A DNA stretch of 64,000 nt from assembly GCF_022440805.1 (NCBI RefSeq), contig NZ_JAKNTK010000001.1, forward strand, positions 1,798,001 to 1,862,000, given 5' to 3'. This stretch comes from Holdemania massiliensis (GTDB taxonomy: Bacteria; Bacillota_I; Bacilli_A; Erysipelotrichales; Erysipelotrichaceae). How positions within the stretch are numbered: the stretch's first letter is position 1; every line of letters begins with the position of its first letter. Of this stretch, positions 8,358 to 17,442 are shown in pieces. Position numbers and translations under genes: made by a program. The notes under the pieces are model-generated. The model had not been told where the DNA came from. It ran no database searches and saw only the letters and a program-made list of their open reading frames with translations.

Positions 8358-11120
8358 ATGTTAAAACTAGGAAGAAAATGGGCGGCGTTTCTTTTGTGCT
8401 GCCTGCTGGTGCCGATAACCCCGCTTAAGGCGGAAACGACAGTGATCGAGATCGTGGATTACCGCGATGGACAGGAAGCTGTGCTGCAGACGTTCAGCAC
8501 GCTGAAAAGCGCCGCGGATTATTATGCAAAGCACCGTCATGACGAAAGCGTCGTCAACCTGGGCGTGCGGCAGGACGGCAAGCTGATCGCGGTGGATCAG
8601 GGAATCGTCTTCTTTGCATCCGAGGGATGCAAGGTTAATACGGAATACAAAGATGCCGATACTGGCAACGATGGATACCTCAACGGCTGTTATGGGGCAG
8701 ATGGTGCGGCTCTGGATACGGATTTTACCAAAATGCAGGTGGAATTCAAACTTTCCGGCGTGCGCGGAAAAGCAAAGCTGGCGGAGGTGACGCTGGTACC
8801 GCTGTCTGAAGCGGGAAATTTAAGCAGTTATACTGTTCGCGAGGGTCGACTGTATCATCAGATCCGTCAAAGTCAGAGTTCCTCACGGTATGCGACGATG
8901 ATTGATTTAGGACCGGTACCGGCCAATCTCAGCAGTTACGGGCAGCTGTACAGCTACGATGGTCATTATTTTTATGAGGGTCCGGCGGTGATGCTTCAGG
9001 ATTATCAGAAGGGCAGTACCGCGGCTTCAATCAATTCACAGGAACCTTTTTATTTCTATTATCAATATTTATCCCATCGCTCACTTTCCTACTATACGGA
9101 AGCTGAATTAACAGCCTATTTTCAGCAAACATTGGGAATCGATCAGTCGATCGTATCCTATCAGGACCGCGACCGCAATTCCGTTCATGATACGCTCAAC
9201 CAGTCGCTGTATTATGGTGAAGAAGGAGCCTTCTTACAGGCGCAGTCGCTGTATGGCTCCAATGCGCTGATGATGCTGGCGCTGTCGATGAACGAATCTG
9301 CCAGCGGACGCAGCTCGTTAAGCTTTACGCGCAACAATCTGTTTGGGCATGCGGCGTATGACAGCGATGTGGAAGCCAATGCGAAGCGCTACTTCAAATT
9401 AAGCAGCTCGATATTGTCGCATGCGAAAACATATGTATCCGCCAGCTATCTCAATCCGAAGAAGTTTCAGTATCACGGCGGCTTCTTTGGCGATAAAGCC
9501 AGCGGGATGAATGTCAGCTATGCTTCCGATCCGTATTGGGGAGAAAAAGCCGCGTCTTATTACATGCAGCTGGATGAAGCGATGGGTTCGAAAGATCTCA
9601 ATCAGCTGACCTTGGGTATTCATACCCAGAATGTCAGTCTTTCAATATACAGCGAACCTTCATCCACTTCCGCCGTCTTGTATTCCACAGGCAAAACCGC
9701 GCCGCTGGCCTTTGTGCTGCTGGAAAAGATCGAAAACGGCGAAGGCAGCTGGTACAAGGTCCAGAGTGAAGCGGCTGTGGCTGAGGATTATACCTATCGT
9801 TTTGAAGAATGCATCGGCTATCTTCCTGCCTCCAGTTTCGATGTCATTCTCAATGCTGACCGGCTGAATACGCTGCAGCTGAAAACGGCTGTTTTTGATG
9901 CCGGCGAGGGAACATTCCCGCAGGGCGGCAGCCGCATTGAAATCGATTTGCTGGAAAACAGTGAGCCTTATGCCCCTGAACCTACAAAAGAAGGCAGTGT
10001 GTTTGTTGGCTGGCAGGAAAACAACGGGGTCTATCTTGCCGAGTATAAAGCAATTCAGGAAATTTCCATGGTTTCCCTGCCGCTGCAGCAGTATGCTGCA
10101 GGTTCACGCATTGATCTGAAAAAGGGAAAGGTTCAGGTCAAGTATACGGATGGGACTGAGGAAGAGCTGCCGTTAACCAGTTCGATGGTCAGTGGTTTTG
10201 ATCTGAACAGCGAGGGAGTCCAGACCGTGACGGTGAGTGTCGGAACCGTATCAACCAGCTACGAAATTGAAGTGTCTGAGGAATTGAATCAGCTGCAGGA
10301 TGCGCTGAAGGAAGATCTGGACGCCCTGATCGAGGCGATTGATCCAGCCGCAGTGACAGAGCAGCAGAAAACTGATTTGCTCAAGCTGAAACAGCGGTTG
10401 GATACGACAGAAGTGACTTCCTGGACAATTGCGCAGATCCGCGCTCTGGACACCTTGCTGAAACCCTTGCTGGACAACCAACGTTCTTTGGTTTTAAAAT
10501 CCAAGGACAGCCAGTTTTCCGTTTCGGGACTAAGTCTGGCGCTGCCGCAGACGGATCCAGGTCAGAAAAAATGGATCAAGGACACCTATAAGCTGACCCT
10601 CAAGCAGGCTAAACCGCAGGATGAAGTGCAGCGGCAGGCAGAAACGATTGCCAGCGGCAACGGCGCGGCGATTGAACAGTGGTTTACCGTTGCAGGCCAG
10701 AAAAATTATGATTCATCGCTGACGCTGCGTACGCCGCTGTGCATTACAATGAGTCTGCCGGAAGGCTGGGACAGCTCCAAAAAAGTCACGGTGTGGCGCT
10801 TGGAGGACGGCGATGTAATTCAGATGCCGACGACCCAGAGTGCTTCAACGCTGACCTTTACAAGTGAAGCGCTGGGACAGTTTGTGCTGACCAGCCGTCA
10901 GACTGTCAACCAGTATGAAGATACACCGCCAGTGGAAGTCATGACGATAGCTCAGAACGGCCTGGATTGGCCGCAGCTGATGATTAAGGCATTAATCGCC
11001 GTGATTGCCTTGCTGATCTTATTTGCCGCCGTCTTAATTTTACAGCGGCGGGCCGATAAAAAACGCCGTCGTGCGCTTGCGAAAAGAGCGAAGCGTCAGC
11101 GTCAGATCCACCGCCGATAA
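8358..11120 (+). CDS. Secreted, membrane-anchored endo-beta-N-acetylglucosaminidase (GH73/LytB-like)
   Basis: A 920-residue surface enzyme that probably cleaves peptidoglycan glycan strands. A signal peptide (about 1-25, AAFLLCCLLVPI) leads into a long N-terminal region. The glucosaminidase domain lies at about 290-410 with the signature ALSMNESASGRSS (candidate catalytic E313) and FTRNNLFGHAAY. An SH3-like segment (about 420-495), a Listeria/Bacteroides-type repeat (LENSEPYAPEP...FVGW, about 535-560) and a bacterial Ig-like fold (about 580-640) follow. The C-terminus has one membrane helix (about 872-895) and a very basic tail, so the enzyme is anchored rather than released. It is monocistronic and ends in a strong terminator. 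Confidence 0.82.
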   Translation: MLKLGRKWAAFLLCCLLVPITPLKAETTVIEIVDYRDGQEAVLQTFSTLKSAADYYAKHRHDESVVNLGVRQDGKLIAVDQGIVFFASEGCKVNTEYKDADTGNDGYLNGCYGADGAALDTDFTKMQVEFKLSGVRGKAKLAEVTLVPLSEAGNLSSYTVREGRLYHQIRQSQSSSRYATMIDLGPVPANLSSYGQLYSYDGHYFYEGPAVMLQDYQKGSTAASINSQEPFYFYYQYLSHRSLSYYTEAELTAYFQQTLGIDQSIVSYQDRDRNSVHDTLNQSLYYGEEGAFLQAQSLYGSNALMMLALSMNESASGRSSLSFTRNNLFGHAAYDSDVEANAKRYFKLSSSILSHAKTYVSASYLNPKKFQYHGGFFGDKASGMNVSYASDPYWGEKAASYYMQLDEAMGSKDLNQLTLGIHTQNVSLSIYSEPSSTSAVLYSTGKTAPLAFVLLEKIENGEGSWYKVQSEAAVAEDYTYRFEECIGYLPASSFDVILNADRLNTLQLKTAVFDAGEGTFPQGGSRIEIDLLENSEPYAPEPTKEGSVFVGWQENNGVYLAEYKAIQEISMVSLPLQQYAAGSRIDLKKGKVQVKYTDGTEEELPLTSSMVSGFDLNSEGVQTVTVSVGTVSTSYEIEVSEELNQLQDALKEDLDALIEAIDPAAVTEQQKTDLLKLKQRLDTTEVTSWTIAQIRALDTLLKPLLDNQRSLVLKSKDSQFSVSGLSLALPQTDPGQKKWIKDTYKLTLKQAKPQDEVQRQAETIASGNGAAIEQWFTVAGQKNYDSSLTLRTPLCITMSLPEGWDSSKKVTVWRLEDGDVIQMPTTQSASTLTFTSEALGQFVLTSRQTVNQYEDTPPVEVMTIAQNGLDWPQLMIKALIAVIALLILFAAVLILQRRADKKRRRALAKRAKRQRQIHRR

Positions 11121-11172
11121 AAAAAGATCCGCCGCTTTGAATGTTAAGAATTCATCGCCGGCGGATTTTTAT
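11121..11172. terminator. Bidirectional intrinsic terminator
   Basis: An 8-bp perfect stem (ATCCGCCG at 11127-11134 with CGGCGGAT at 11159-11166) is flanked by an A-run on the left and a T-run on the right. It can therefore end both the glucosaminidase gene (forward) and the tetR-like gene (reverse). Confidence 0.85.
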
Positions 11173-11177
11173 TTTGA

Positions 11178-11717
11178 TCAGGGAGCGCGAAAGATATTTT
11201 CATGGACTGCCTGAGCGATGACGTCAATCGCTTCACCGACATCCTGCTTCATCCCCAGGCTGACCCAGTCTTGAACTAATCCTACGATGGCGTGCGTGTA
11301 AAACCGTACGATCAGACCTTGTTCCTTTTCACTTAAAGCTGGATGGCTGAGCTGCAGCTGCTGGCGAAGAAAATCCTGATAGATATCGCGCAGAACCGTT
11401 CCTAAATTAACCCGTCCATGGGTGTTTAAGGCATGGACAGAAAGGGCTGGCTGACGCTGCAGTACCTGGGTTGCGGCTTCCAGCGAACGCACCCAAGCAG
11501 CACGGGTCAGCAGCGGATTGACTACCGGCGTAAGCTGACTTTTCAATAAAACATCCAGAATTTCATATTTGTCTGAAAAATGATAATAAAGTGTATTGCG
11601 GCTGATACCGGTCAGTTCACTGATCTGTCCGATTTGAATGTCGTCCAGTGTCTTCTTTTGCATCAGTGTTTCCAAAGCTTTTAAAATTGCATTGCGGGTC
11701 AGTTCAGCGGCGGCCAT
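11178..11717 (-). CDS. TetR family transcriptional regulator
   Basis: A 179-residue regulator with an N-terminal TetR helix-turn-helix (about 22-48: IGQISELTGISRNTLYYHFSDKYEIL). The C-terminal all-helical ligand and dimerisation domain has a DhaS-like look. The start ATG has a strong AAAGGAGGGAG ribosome site. It is divergent from the alkylsulfatase gene, with a 27-bp palindrome between the two, so it most likely represses that gene and itself. Confidence 0.9.
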   Translation of the reverse strand: MAAAELTRNAILKALETLMQKKTLDDIQIGQISELTGISRNTLYYHFSDKYEILDVLLKSQLTPVVNPLLTRAAWVRSLEAATQVLQRQPALSVHALNTHGRVNLGTVLRDIYQDFLRQQLQLSHPALSEKEQGLIVRFYTHAIVGLVQDWVSLGMKQDVGEAIDVIAQAVHENIFRAP

Positions 11718-11773
11718 TCTGCTCCCTCCTTTGATTATTATTGTACCAAAGCTGCTGATTTCTGTCTAAAGTC

Positions 11774-11800
11774 TTTGGGCAAATTCTCAATTTGTTCAAA
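11774..11800. promoter_or_regulatory. Candidate TetR operator palindrome
   Basis: A 27-bp near-perfect palindrome, TTTGnnCAAATT-CTC-AATTTGnnCAAA, lies in the divergent intergenic region. Ten of twelve arm positions are complementary. Size and position fit a TetR-family operator controlling both genes. A second inverted pair, TTCTGTCT (11760-11767) and AGACAGAA (11805-11812), brackets it symmetrically. Confidence 0.6.
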
Positions 11801-11874
11801 AATCAGACAGAAGGGCAGAGTGTTTATAGACAAGCAGAAGCGGTCTGCTTATGATCGAAGGTGGAGGAATGAGT

Positions 11875-13764
11875 ATGGAATATAATGATTTAACCAAACC
11901 TGCCAGCGAAGTCACACGTCAGGTTCACCAACAGATGAAGTCGCTGCTGGACTTTGAGGATGCGCATGAAAAAAACTGCGCTCTGCACAACTGCCTGAAA
12001 AAAGTGGAAGATCTTGAAATTAAAAATGCGGAGGGTGAAGTCATCTGGAGTCAGAAGATTGCCTGTTTGGACGAGGAACAGGAAGTGGCGACAATCAACC
12101 CCAGCCTGTATCGCAACGCCTGGCTGAACCATCAGACAGGTTTGTTCAAAGTCGTTGACGGGATTTATCAGGTCCGCGGCTACGATATGTCCAATCTGAC
12201 GGTAATTGCCGGAAAAACCGGATGGATTGTCTGCGATCCCCTGATCAGCTGCGAATGCTCAAAAGCCGCCTTAGCACTGGTCAATGAGGTGTTGGGAGAA
12301 CGGCCGGTATCCGCGATTGTCATTTCCCATCCGCACTTGGATCATTTCGGCGGAATCAAAGGCATTGTCGATGAAGCTGCTGTTTGCAACGGACAAGTTC
12401 CGTTGATCGTTCCGGAACATTATACCTTCCATGCGGTGAGTGAGAATGTGTATGCCATGAATGCAATGCAGCGGCGGGCCTGTTATCAATATGGCACAGC
12501 GCTGGATTTTAATGAAACGGGAGCGATCGCGATGGGGATCGGCATGGGCCAGTCGCGCGGAACAGTCACCTTTATCCGTCCGACAGATGAAATCAAGCAC
12601 ACTGGCGAAAAACGGATCATCGACGGCATTGAATTCATTTTTCAAATGACGCCGGAAACCGAATCGCCGGCGGAGATGTGCTGGTATCTGCCGCAGTTTA
12701 AAGCGTTGTGGATGGCTGAATTATGCAATGCAACGATGCATAATCTCTATACGCTGCGCGGTACGCAGATTCGTGACGGCAATGCCTGGGCTTTTGCGAT
12801 TACGCAGGCAAAAGCCTTGTTTGGAAGCGAAGCGGAGGTGTTGTTTCAGGCACATAACTGGCCGCATTGGGGAAATCGTGAAGTCAATGAAATCCTGGAG
12901 GAAACCGCGGCAGTCTATAAATTTATCAACGATCAGACTTTGTTGTATATGAACCAGGGACTGACGCCGAATGAGATTGCCCATACGATCCAGCTGCCGA
13001 AATCGTTGGAAAAGGTCTGGACAACCCGGCAGTATTACGGTACGCTCTCGCACAATGCCAAAGCTGTTTATCAGCGGTATCTGGGCTGGTATGACGGAAA
13101 CCCGGTTAATCTGAACCCTTTAACGCCAACTGAGCAGGGGCAAAAGCTGATCGCGCTTGCAGGGAGCAGTGAAGCTTTGCTGAAACAGGCTGAGAAAGCC
13201 TTGGAGAAAGGGGAATACCAATGGGCTGCCCAGCTGTCCAACGCTGTTGTTTTCGCTGAGCCGGACAATTTGAAAGCCCGTTATCTTTGCGCAGATGCGA
13301 TGGAACAGATGGGATATCAGGCTGAATCCGGACCTTGGCGCAACTGTTACCTTAATGGGGCGGATGAGCTGCGGCATGGCGTGCGGAGCGGGCGTCAGGC
13401 GAAAAACTCCGGGGATCTGGCCCGCTGTATGGACAGCCGTATGATGCTGGATTATTGGGGAATCCTCATCGACGGCCAACGGGCGGAAAATTTAGATATC
13501 AAGCTGAATCTGATGATCACAGATACGCAGCAGCGATACTGCGTTCACCTCATTCATGGCGCTTTACTGGTCTATCCGGACATTCATGAAAGCGATGCTG
13601 ATGCCACGCTGACGATGCCGCGGCTGGGCCTGGCGGCCTTGCTTACCCGCCCTGCCACTCTGCAGGATAAGGGAATTCAGATCGACGGTGATGCTGAGTG
13701 TCTGACAAGGATCATGGAAGTCATGGTTGATTTTGACCGGCGCTTTGCGATCATTGAACCCTAG
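11875..13764 (+). CDS. Alkyl/aryl-sulfatase of the SdsA1/Bds1 metallo-beta-lactamase type
   Basis: A 629-residue hydrolase. The N-terminal part matches the SdsA1/YjcS group (NPSLYRNAWLNHQTGLFKVVDGIYQVRG). The metallo-beta-lactamase zinc motif HPHLDH is at H152-H157, with further ligand regions near the middle (QAHNWPHWG). Then come a helical dimerisation domain and a C-terminal SCP2-like lipid-binding domain (about 505-629). Known relatives cleave the sulfate ester of alkyl sulfates such as SDS. The ATG at 11875 is preferred because GGAGG at 11863-11867 is 7 bases away; the ATG at 11851 has no ribosome site. Regulation by the divergent TetR protein is likely. There is no signal peptide, so a cytoplasmic location is inferred. 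Confidence 0.88.
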   Translation: MEYNDLTKPASEVTRQVHQQMKSLLDFEDAHEKNCALHNCLKKVEDLEIKNAEGEVIWSQKIACLDEEQEVATINPSLYRNAWLNHQTGLFKVVDGIYQVRGYDMSNLTVIAGKTGWIVCDPLISCECSKAALALVNEVLGERPVSAIVISHPHLDHFGGIKGIVDEAAVCNGQVPLIVPEHYTFHAVSENVYAMNAMQRRACYQYGTALDFNETGAIAMGIGMGQSRGTVTFIRPTDEIKHTGEKRIIDGIEFIFQMTPETESPAEMCWYLPQFKALWMAELCNATMHNLYTLRGTQIRDGNAWAFAITQAKALFGSEAEVLFQAHNWPHWGNREVNEILEETAAVYKFINDQTLLYMNQGLTPNEIAHTIQLPKSLEKVWTTRQYYGTLSHNAKAVYQRYLGWYDGNPVNLNPLTPTEQGQKLIALAGSSEALLKQAEKALEKGEYQWAAQLSNAVVFAEPDNLKARYLCADAMEQMGYQAESGPWRNCYLNGADELRHGVRSGRQAKNSGDLARCMDSRMMLDYWGILIDGQRAENLDIKLNLMITDTQQRYCVHLIHGALLVYPDIHESDADATLTMPRLGLAALLTRPATLQDKGIQIDGDAECLTRIMEVMVDFDRRFAIIEP

Positions 13765-13774
13765 CTCACAATAG

Positions 13775-13836
13775 AAAAACTTGATGCGCAGGCTTATCTT
13801 TTTAATCAAAGATATTGACCTGCGATCAAGTTTTTT
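13775..13836. terminator. Bidirectional intrinsic terminator between convergent genes
   Basis: A long stem (AAAAACTTGAT plus CGCAGG, 13775-13792, with CCTGCG plus ATCAAGTTTTT, 13819-13835) has one bulged G and a 26-nt loop. It is bounded by A-rich and T-rich sides, so it works in both directions. Confidence 0.88.
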
Positions 13837-13863
13837 GTTTTTATTCATTCTGTCCATCGAAAA

Positions 13864-14667
13864 CTAAAAGTCAACATTTAAAACGCGGGCTAAATTACCG
13901 CCTAAAATTCGCTGCTTTGCGTCCTCATCGATAGGCAGGTGCATGATTTCTTCAATGGCTTCGGTGATTTTTCCGGCATCATTGTAAGGAAAATCAAGTC
14001 CGAATAAACACAATTCATCGCTTGTCATATGCAGCAGGGTTTGGACTTTTTCCTGACCTAAATACCAAAAGCGGTTGCGGTCTTGATCAAAGACACTGGT
14101 CAATCCGGCATAGATGTTGCATTTTCCGGATTCTTCCGCGCGGTTGTTCAGGATCACCGCCAGAGCTTCGTTAAAGAAGCAATAGCCGCCGACATGTTCC
14201 ATGGAAAATTTGAGATCCGGAAAATTCCAGGCGACTTCATCGAACAACAAAGGCTGATAGTCCTTAATTCGATGCCAGTGTACACCGGTATGAAAGGACA
14301 AGAACAGCCCGGCTTCCTGCGCTGCGGCATAAACCTGGAAAGCTTCAGGGCCGTCAATCGCAAATTTCTGAAAGGCTGGATGCAGCTTAATGCCTTTGAA
14401 TCCCAGCTCACGGATGTGTTTGACCTGACCTTCAAGATCCTGACCATGAATGTCAACAACGCCAAAGCCGGTTAATTCCGGATGATGCTTTAATTCTTCA
14501 GCCATCCATAGATTTGGATTGTAGTCAAGCCCCCATTCATAAAATGGGGCAAAACACACACATTGATCAATGCCTGTTTTAGCCATAACTTCAAGCAAAG
14601 CACTGACAGTTCCATCCGGCCGCTGATCTTTGCGGAATATGTGCGCATGATTGGCAAATATTTTCAT
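13864..14667 (-). CDS. Amidohydrolase family metal-dependent hydrolase (TIM barrel)
   Basis: A 267-residue amidohydrolase-2 type protein. Metal-binding signatures are in order: HAH (H7, H9) near the start, GIKLHP in mid-protein, FHTGVHWH, MEHVGG and the late aspartate in LFGLDFPYND. The substrate is unknown; relatives hydrolyse or decarboxylate small aromatic or carboxylated compounds. The start at 14667 is chosen because GGAGAGG lies 9 bases upstream on the reverse strand; the longer frame to 14700 has no ribosome site. It is convergent with the alkylsulfatase gene and monocistronic. Confidence 0.82.
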   Translation of the reverse strand: MKIFANHAHIFRKDQRPDGTVSALLEVMAKTGIDQCVCFAPFYEWGLDYNPNLWMAEELKHHPELTGFGVVDIHGQDLEGQVKHIRELGFKGIKLHPAFQKFAIDGPEAFQVYAAAQEAGLFLSFHTGVHWHRIKDYQPLLFDEVAWNFPDLKFSMEHVGGYCFFNEALAVILNNRAEESGKCNIYAGLTSVFDQDRNRFWYLGQEKVQTLLHMTSDELCLFGLDFPYNDAGKITEAIEEIMHLPIDEDAKQRILGGNLARVLNVDF

Positions 14668-14751
14668 GATAAAACCTCTCCTTCTGTTTAGATTATACAA
14701 GGTTGTTGGAATAAGGAAAGAGTTTCGGCATTGAAAAGTTTAAATCAAACA

Positions 14752-14821
14752 TTGACAATTCTTAGTGCATATAATACAGTTAATACAGATAGTACAGATC
14801 ATACAGACTGGAGGCGGGAGC
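14752..14821 (+). promoter_or_regulatory. Promoter and 9-bp iterated leader of the GntR-ABC operon
   Basis: TTGACA (14752-14757) and TATAAT (14770-14775) are both present but only 12 bases apart, so they are unlikely to pair; 17 bases after TTGACA lies TACAGT. TACAG recurs four times at exact 9-bp spacing (14775, 14784, 14793, 14802). The array fills the space up to the ribosome site GGAGGCGGGAG (14810-14820). The array could be the binding site of the GntR protein. Confidence 0.5.
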
Positions 14822-15190
14822 TTGTTTCTGATCAATACGCAAAGCAATGAACCGATCTATGAACAGATCAAACGTCAGATCGTGCGGTTCATTGAAGCCG
14901 GAGTACTGCAGCCGGATGAAAAGCTGATCTCGGTGCGCTCGCTGGCCCAGCAGTTGAATATCAATCCCAACACTGTGCAAAAGGCCTATCAGGAGCTGGA
15001 AGCGGAAGGCATTCTTTATACGCTGCCCAAAAAAGGGGTGTTTGTCCGGGGGATGCCCGCGAGCGCAAGCGTCAGCGGTGTGGAAACGGAAGTCCGGCAG
15101 CTGCTTCAGCTGTGCCGCAAGCTGAAGATCAGCACTGAAGAGCTGATTGAAATGATCAGGAAGGAAGGGGAAAATGATGTTGATCGTTGA
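14822..15190 (+). CDS. GntR family regulator, YtrA subfamily
   Basis: A 122-residue regulator with a short C-terminus, as in YtrA repressors of ABC transporter operons. The winged helix covers about residues 10-80 (PIYEQIKRQIVRFIEAG, SVRSLAQQLNINPNTVQKAYQELE). The TTG start at 14822 is chosen because GGAGG ends 7 bases upstream; the in-frame GTG at 14765 lies in the promoter. The gene overlaps the ABC ATPase gene by 17 bases, so it is the first cistron of a regulator-transporter operon. YtrA relatives respond to cell-wall antibiotics, but the signal here is unknown. Confidence 0.88.
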   Translation: MFLINTQSNEPIYEQIKRQIVRFIEAGVLQPDEKLISVRSLAQQLNINPNTVQKAYQELEAEGILYTLPKKGVFVRGMPASASVSGVETEVRQLLQLCRKLKISTEELIEMIRKEGENDVDR

Positions 15191-16073
15191 CGAGGTAACC
15201 AAGTCGATTGCGACGAAAAAGATTTTGCAGGAGTGCAGCATGAATGTGCAGGCGGGTCAGATCTGCGGCCTGGCAGGGCCTAACGGTGCGGGGAAAACGA
15301 CATTGCTCAACTGCATCGCCGGCGTTTTAACCCCAGAAACAGGTCAGATCGAATTGGATGGGAAGGATCTGATTCATGAGCCTCTGAATCGGAAAGCGTT
15401 GTTTCTGATCAGTGATGATTTTGATTTTCATCAGTTCCGGACAATTCGTCAGATGGTAGAATTTTTTGATATTTTTTATTCCCTGGACGAAGGAGAGCTG
15501 GCGCGGCATTTCAATCATTTCAAGTTAGAAGAGAAAAATGGGATTTATTCTCTGTCTAAGGGACAGAAACGACAAGTTTTATTTTCCATTGCTTTAAGTC
15601 TGGATCTGCGGTTATTGATGGTCGACGAAGTCTTCGACGGACTGGACTGGAATGTCCGGCGTTATCTTGTGGGTGAGCTGACAAATCGGATCAGCGACAA
15701 GGCGATGGCTTTATTGTTGGTATCGCATAGTTTGAAGGAGATCAAGGGCATCTGTGATCACTGTTTCTTAATGAAGGATCAGTCCATCGTGGCTCAGGAA
15801 GACTTGTTGGAAAATCATTTATTCCGGATTCAGCTGGTGTTTCTGGAAGCATGCAAACCGGATTTTAAAGCTTTGGAAATCATCCAGACCCAACAGATCG
15901 GGAAGTGCTGGAACGCGATTGTGCGTGCGGATGAACAGGCCATCCACAGCGTGATTGCGCAGTTATCACCAGCTTTGGCTGACGTCCAGCCGCTTAGCTT
16001 GGAGGATTACTTCAGCTTGATGACAGATTCATCGTGGAAAGGGGAGGAAGAAGATGACGGAGAAATATTTTAA
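15174..16073 (+). CDS. ABC transporter ATP-binding protein
   Basis: A 299-residue ABC ATPase with Walker A GPNGAGKTT (35-43), signature LSKGQKRQ and Walker B LLMVDEVFDGLD. An ATG doublet (15174, 15177) follows AAGGAAGGGG. A C-terminal extension of about 80 residues is common in the YtrB/BcrA-like group. It acts with the membrane protein encoded immediately downstream, whose gene it overlaps by 20 bases. The substrate is unknown; an antimicrobial peptide or envelope-stress role is inferred from the YtrA-type regulator. Confidence 0.9.
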   Translation: MMLIVDEVTKSIATKKILQECSMNVQAGQICGLAGPNGAGKTTLLNCIAGVLTPETGQIELDGKDLIHEPLNRKALFLISDDFDFHQFRTIRQMVEFFDIFYSLDEGELARHFNHFKLEEKNGIYSLSKGQKRQVLFSIALSLDLRLLMVDEVFDGLDWNVRRYLVGELTNRISDKAMALLLVSHSLKEIKGICDHCFLMKDQSIVAQEDLLENHLFRIQLVFLEACKPDFKALEIIQTQQIGKCWNAIVRADEQAIHSVIAQLSPALADVQPLSLEDYFSLMTDSSWKGEEEDDGEIF

Positions 16074-17394
16074 CTATCTGATAAAGCAATCCTTGCCGCT
16101 TCTTGGGATCATCTTTATCGGCGGAAGCTTTTTTGTGACCGGTTTGATCAACCTGGATAATTTGTCGGTCTATGTGTTTCTTTTGTCTGCCGGCATACCC
16201 TTTTTATTTGAACTCAGCCGTTATCGTAAGAAGTCGGCGTACTTTTACGGCAGCCTGCCGATTGAACAGAAAAAGTTATGGATGGCAAGAATTGGCTGCG
16301 TTCAGTTTTTGGTTCTGGTCCCTTCTCTGTTTTTCCTGTTTGCGCTGATCTGTGGCCACAGCCTCTCCTTTTCCAGGATGCTTCAGCTTATTCTGGCATG
16401 GACGGCAAGTTTGTTTTTAGTGACCTCACTGAATTTGCTGATCTTCAGCTTTTGTCATACCCTGCTTGACGCAGTGATTATTTTTGTAAACAGCTTAGCC
16501 CTGCCGACATTCTTGATCAACACATTTCTCTATTTAACATCGATGAATATGAAATTGGGTTATACAGTTCCGGTGTGGCTTAGATACATCTCACCCTGGC
16601 AGCGGATGTTTGAGATTTTGCGTGAATCGCTGTGGCAGTTGGATTATGGATGGAGCAGTAACACGCTGGGCAATGGGCTGGAATACGGGATTGCCGTGCT
16701 GATCGGAAGTCTTGCACTGTTCTGTCTTTTCTTAAAAGTAAGCCGGTTCCGCAGTGAAGAGGCAGGAAGCCTGTCAAGCTCACGGAGGATTCTTATATTT
16801 TTGATCCGGTTGGATACGTTTTTGCTTTTGTTAGTGATGACCTGGGAACCGATTTTAGAATGGAGAAACGGGTTATTCTATGCAATTTTCTTAATTTGCC
16901 TGCTTTATTTTGGTGGATTGATGCTGGCGAAGCAGCGATTAAAAGTTACCGTGAAGGAAGTGCTTTGCCTGTTCATCCTGATCTTCGCGGCTAGGGGAGT
17001 CAACCTTGCTTACCGCAGACTTTGTTATATGAATGAACGGCTGAGAATTCAGCGGATGGATGAAGTTACGTTGGAATTCTATGTTTATCCGAATAAAGGG
17101 ATGGTTCCGGAAAATTTATCCTGTCACATAGAATTGGCAGGAGTGAAAGATCCGTTAGTCCTCAATGAGCTGCGCGGATGGATGAAAGTCAGATTGGATG
17201 GGTATTATAAGGATTCTTATTATTATGAATATGATGATTGGAATGACGATGAGTCACGGGCGATGCAAGTTCGATTTTACGATAATTCTAATTATTTAGG
17301 CTATAAAAATATTCCAATGGATATTCTAAAGCATAGTACTGTGGTCAAATTGTTCTTCCAGCAGACTTTGCCACAGAACTGCCAACCTTGGTAA
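16054..17394 (+). CDS. ABC-2 type transporter permease
   Basis: A 446-residue membrane protein with about eight hydrophobic helices between residues 15 and 330 (LPLLGIIFIGGSFFVTGLI, FLVLVPSLFFLFALI, ILIFLIRLDTFLLLLVM). The C-terminal region (about 335-446) is hydrophilic and rich in Y and D and is probably outside the membrane. Together with the preceding ATPase it forms a complete half-type transporter. The start ATG overlaps the ATPase stop region and follows GGGGAGGAAG. No close subfamily was recognised beyond a general likeness to YtrC/YtrD-type permeases. Confidence 0.8.
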   Translation: MTEKYFNYLIKQSLPLLGIIFIGGSFFVTGLINLDNLSVYVFLLSAGIPFLFELSRYRKKSAYFYGSLPIEQKKLWMARIGCVQFLVLVPSLFFLFALICGHSLSFSRMLQLILAWTASLFLVTSLNLLIFSFCHTLLDAVIIFVNSLALPTFLINTFLYLTSMNMKLGYTVPVWLRYISPWQRMFEILRESLWQLDYGWSSNTLGNGLEYGIAVLIGSLALFCLFLKVSRFRSEEAGSLSSSRRILIFLIRLDTFLLLLVMTWEPILEWRNGLFYAIFLICLLYFGGLMLAKQRLKVTVKEVLCLFILIFAARGVNLAYRRLCYMNERLRIQRMDEVTLEFYVYPNKGMVPENLSCHIELAGVKDPLVLNELRGWMKVRLDGYYKDSYYYEYDDWNDDESRAMQVRFYDNSNYLGYKNIPMDILKHSTVVKLFFQQTLPQNCQPW

Positions 17395-17442
17395 CTTCTA
17401 TTTAGCATATAAAGAGTAAAATGCAAGAAGAAGGGAGAATCA

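Noticed and set aside
11851..11874. Upstream ATG codons (11851, 11869) for the alkylsulfatase
   Set aside because: The ribosome site GGAGG at 11863-11867 fits ATG 11875 best; 11851 lies upstream of it and 11869 is too close.
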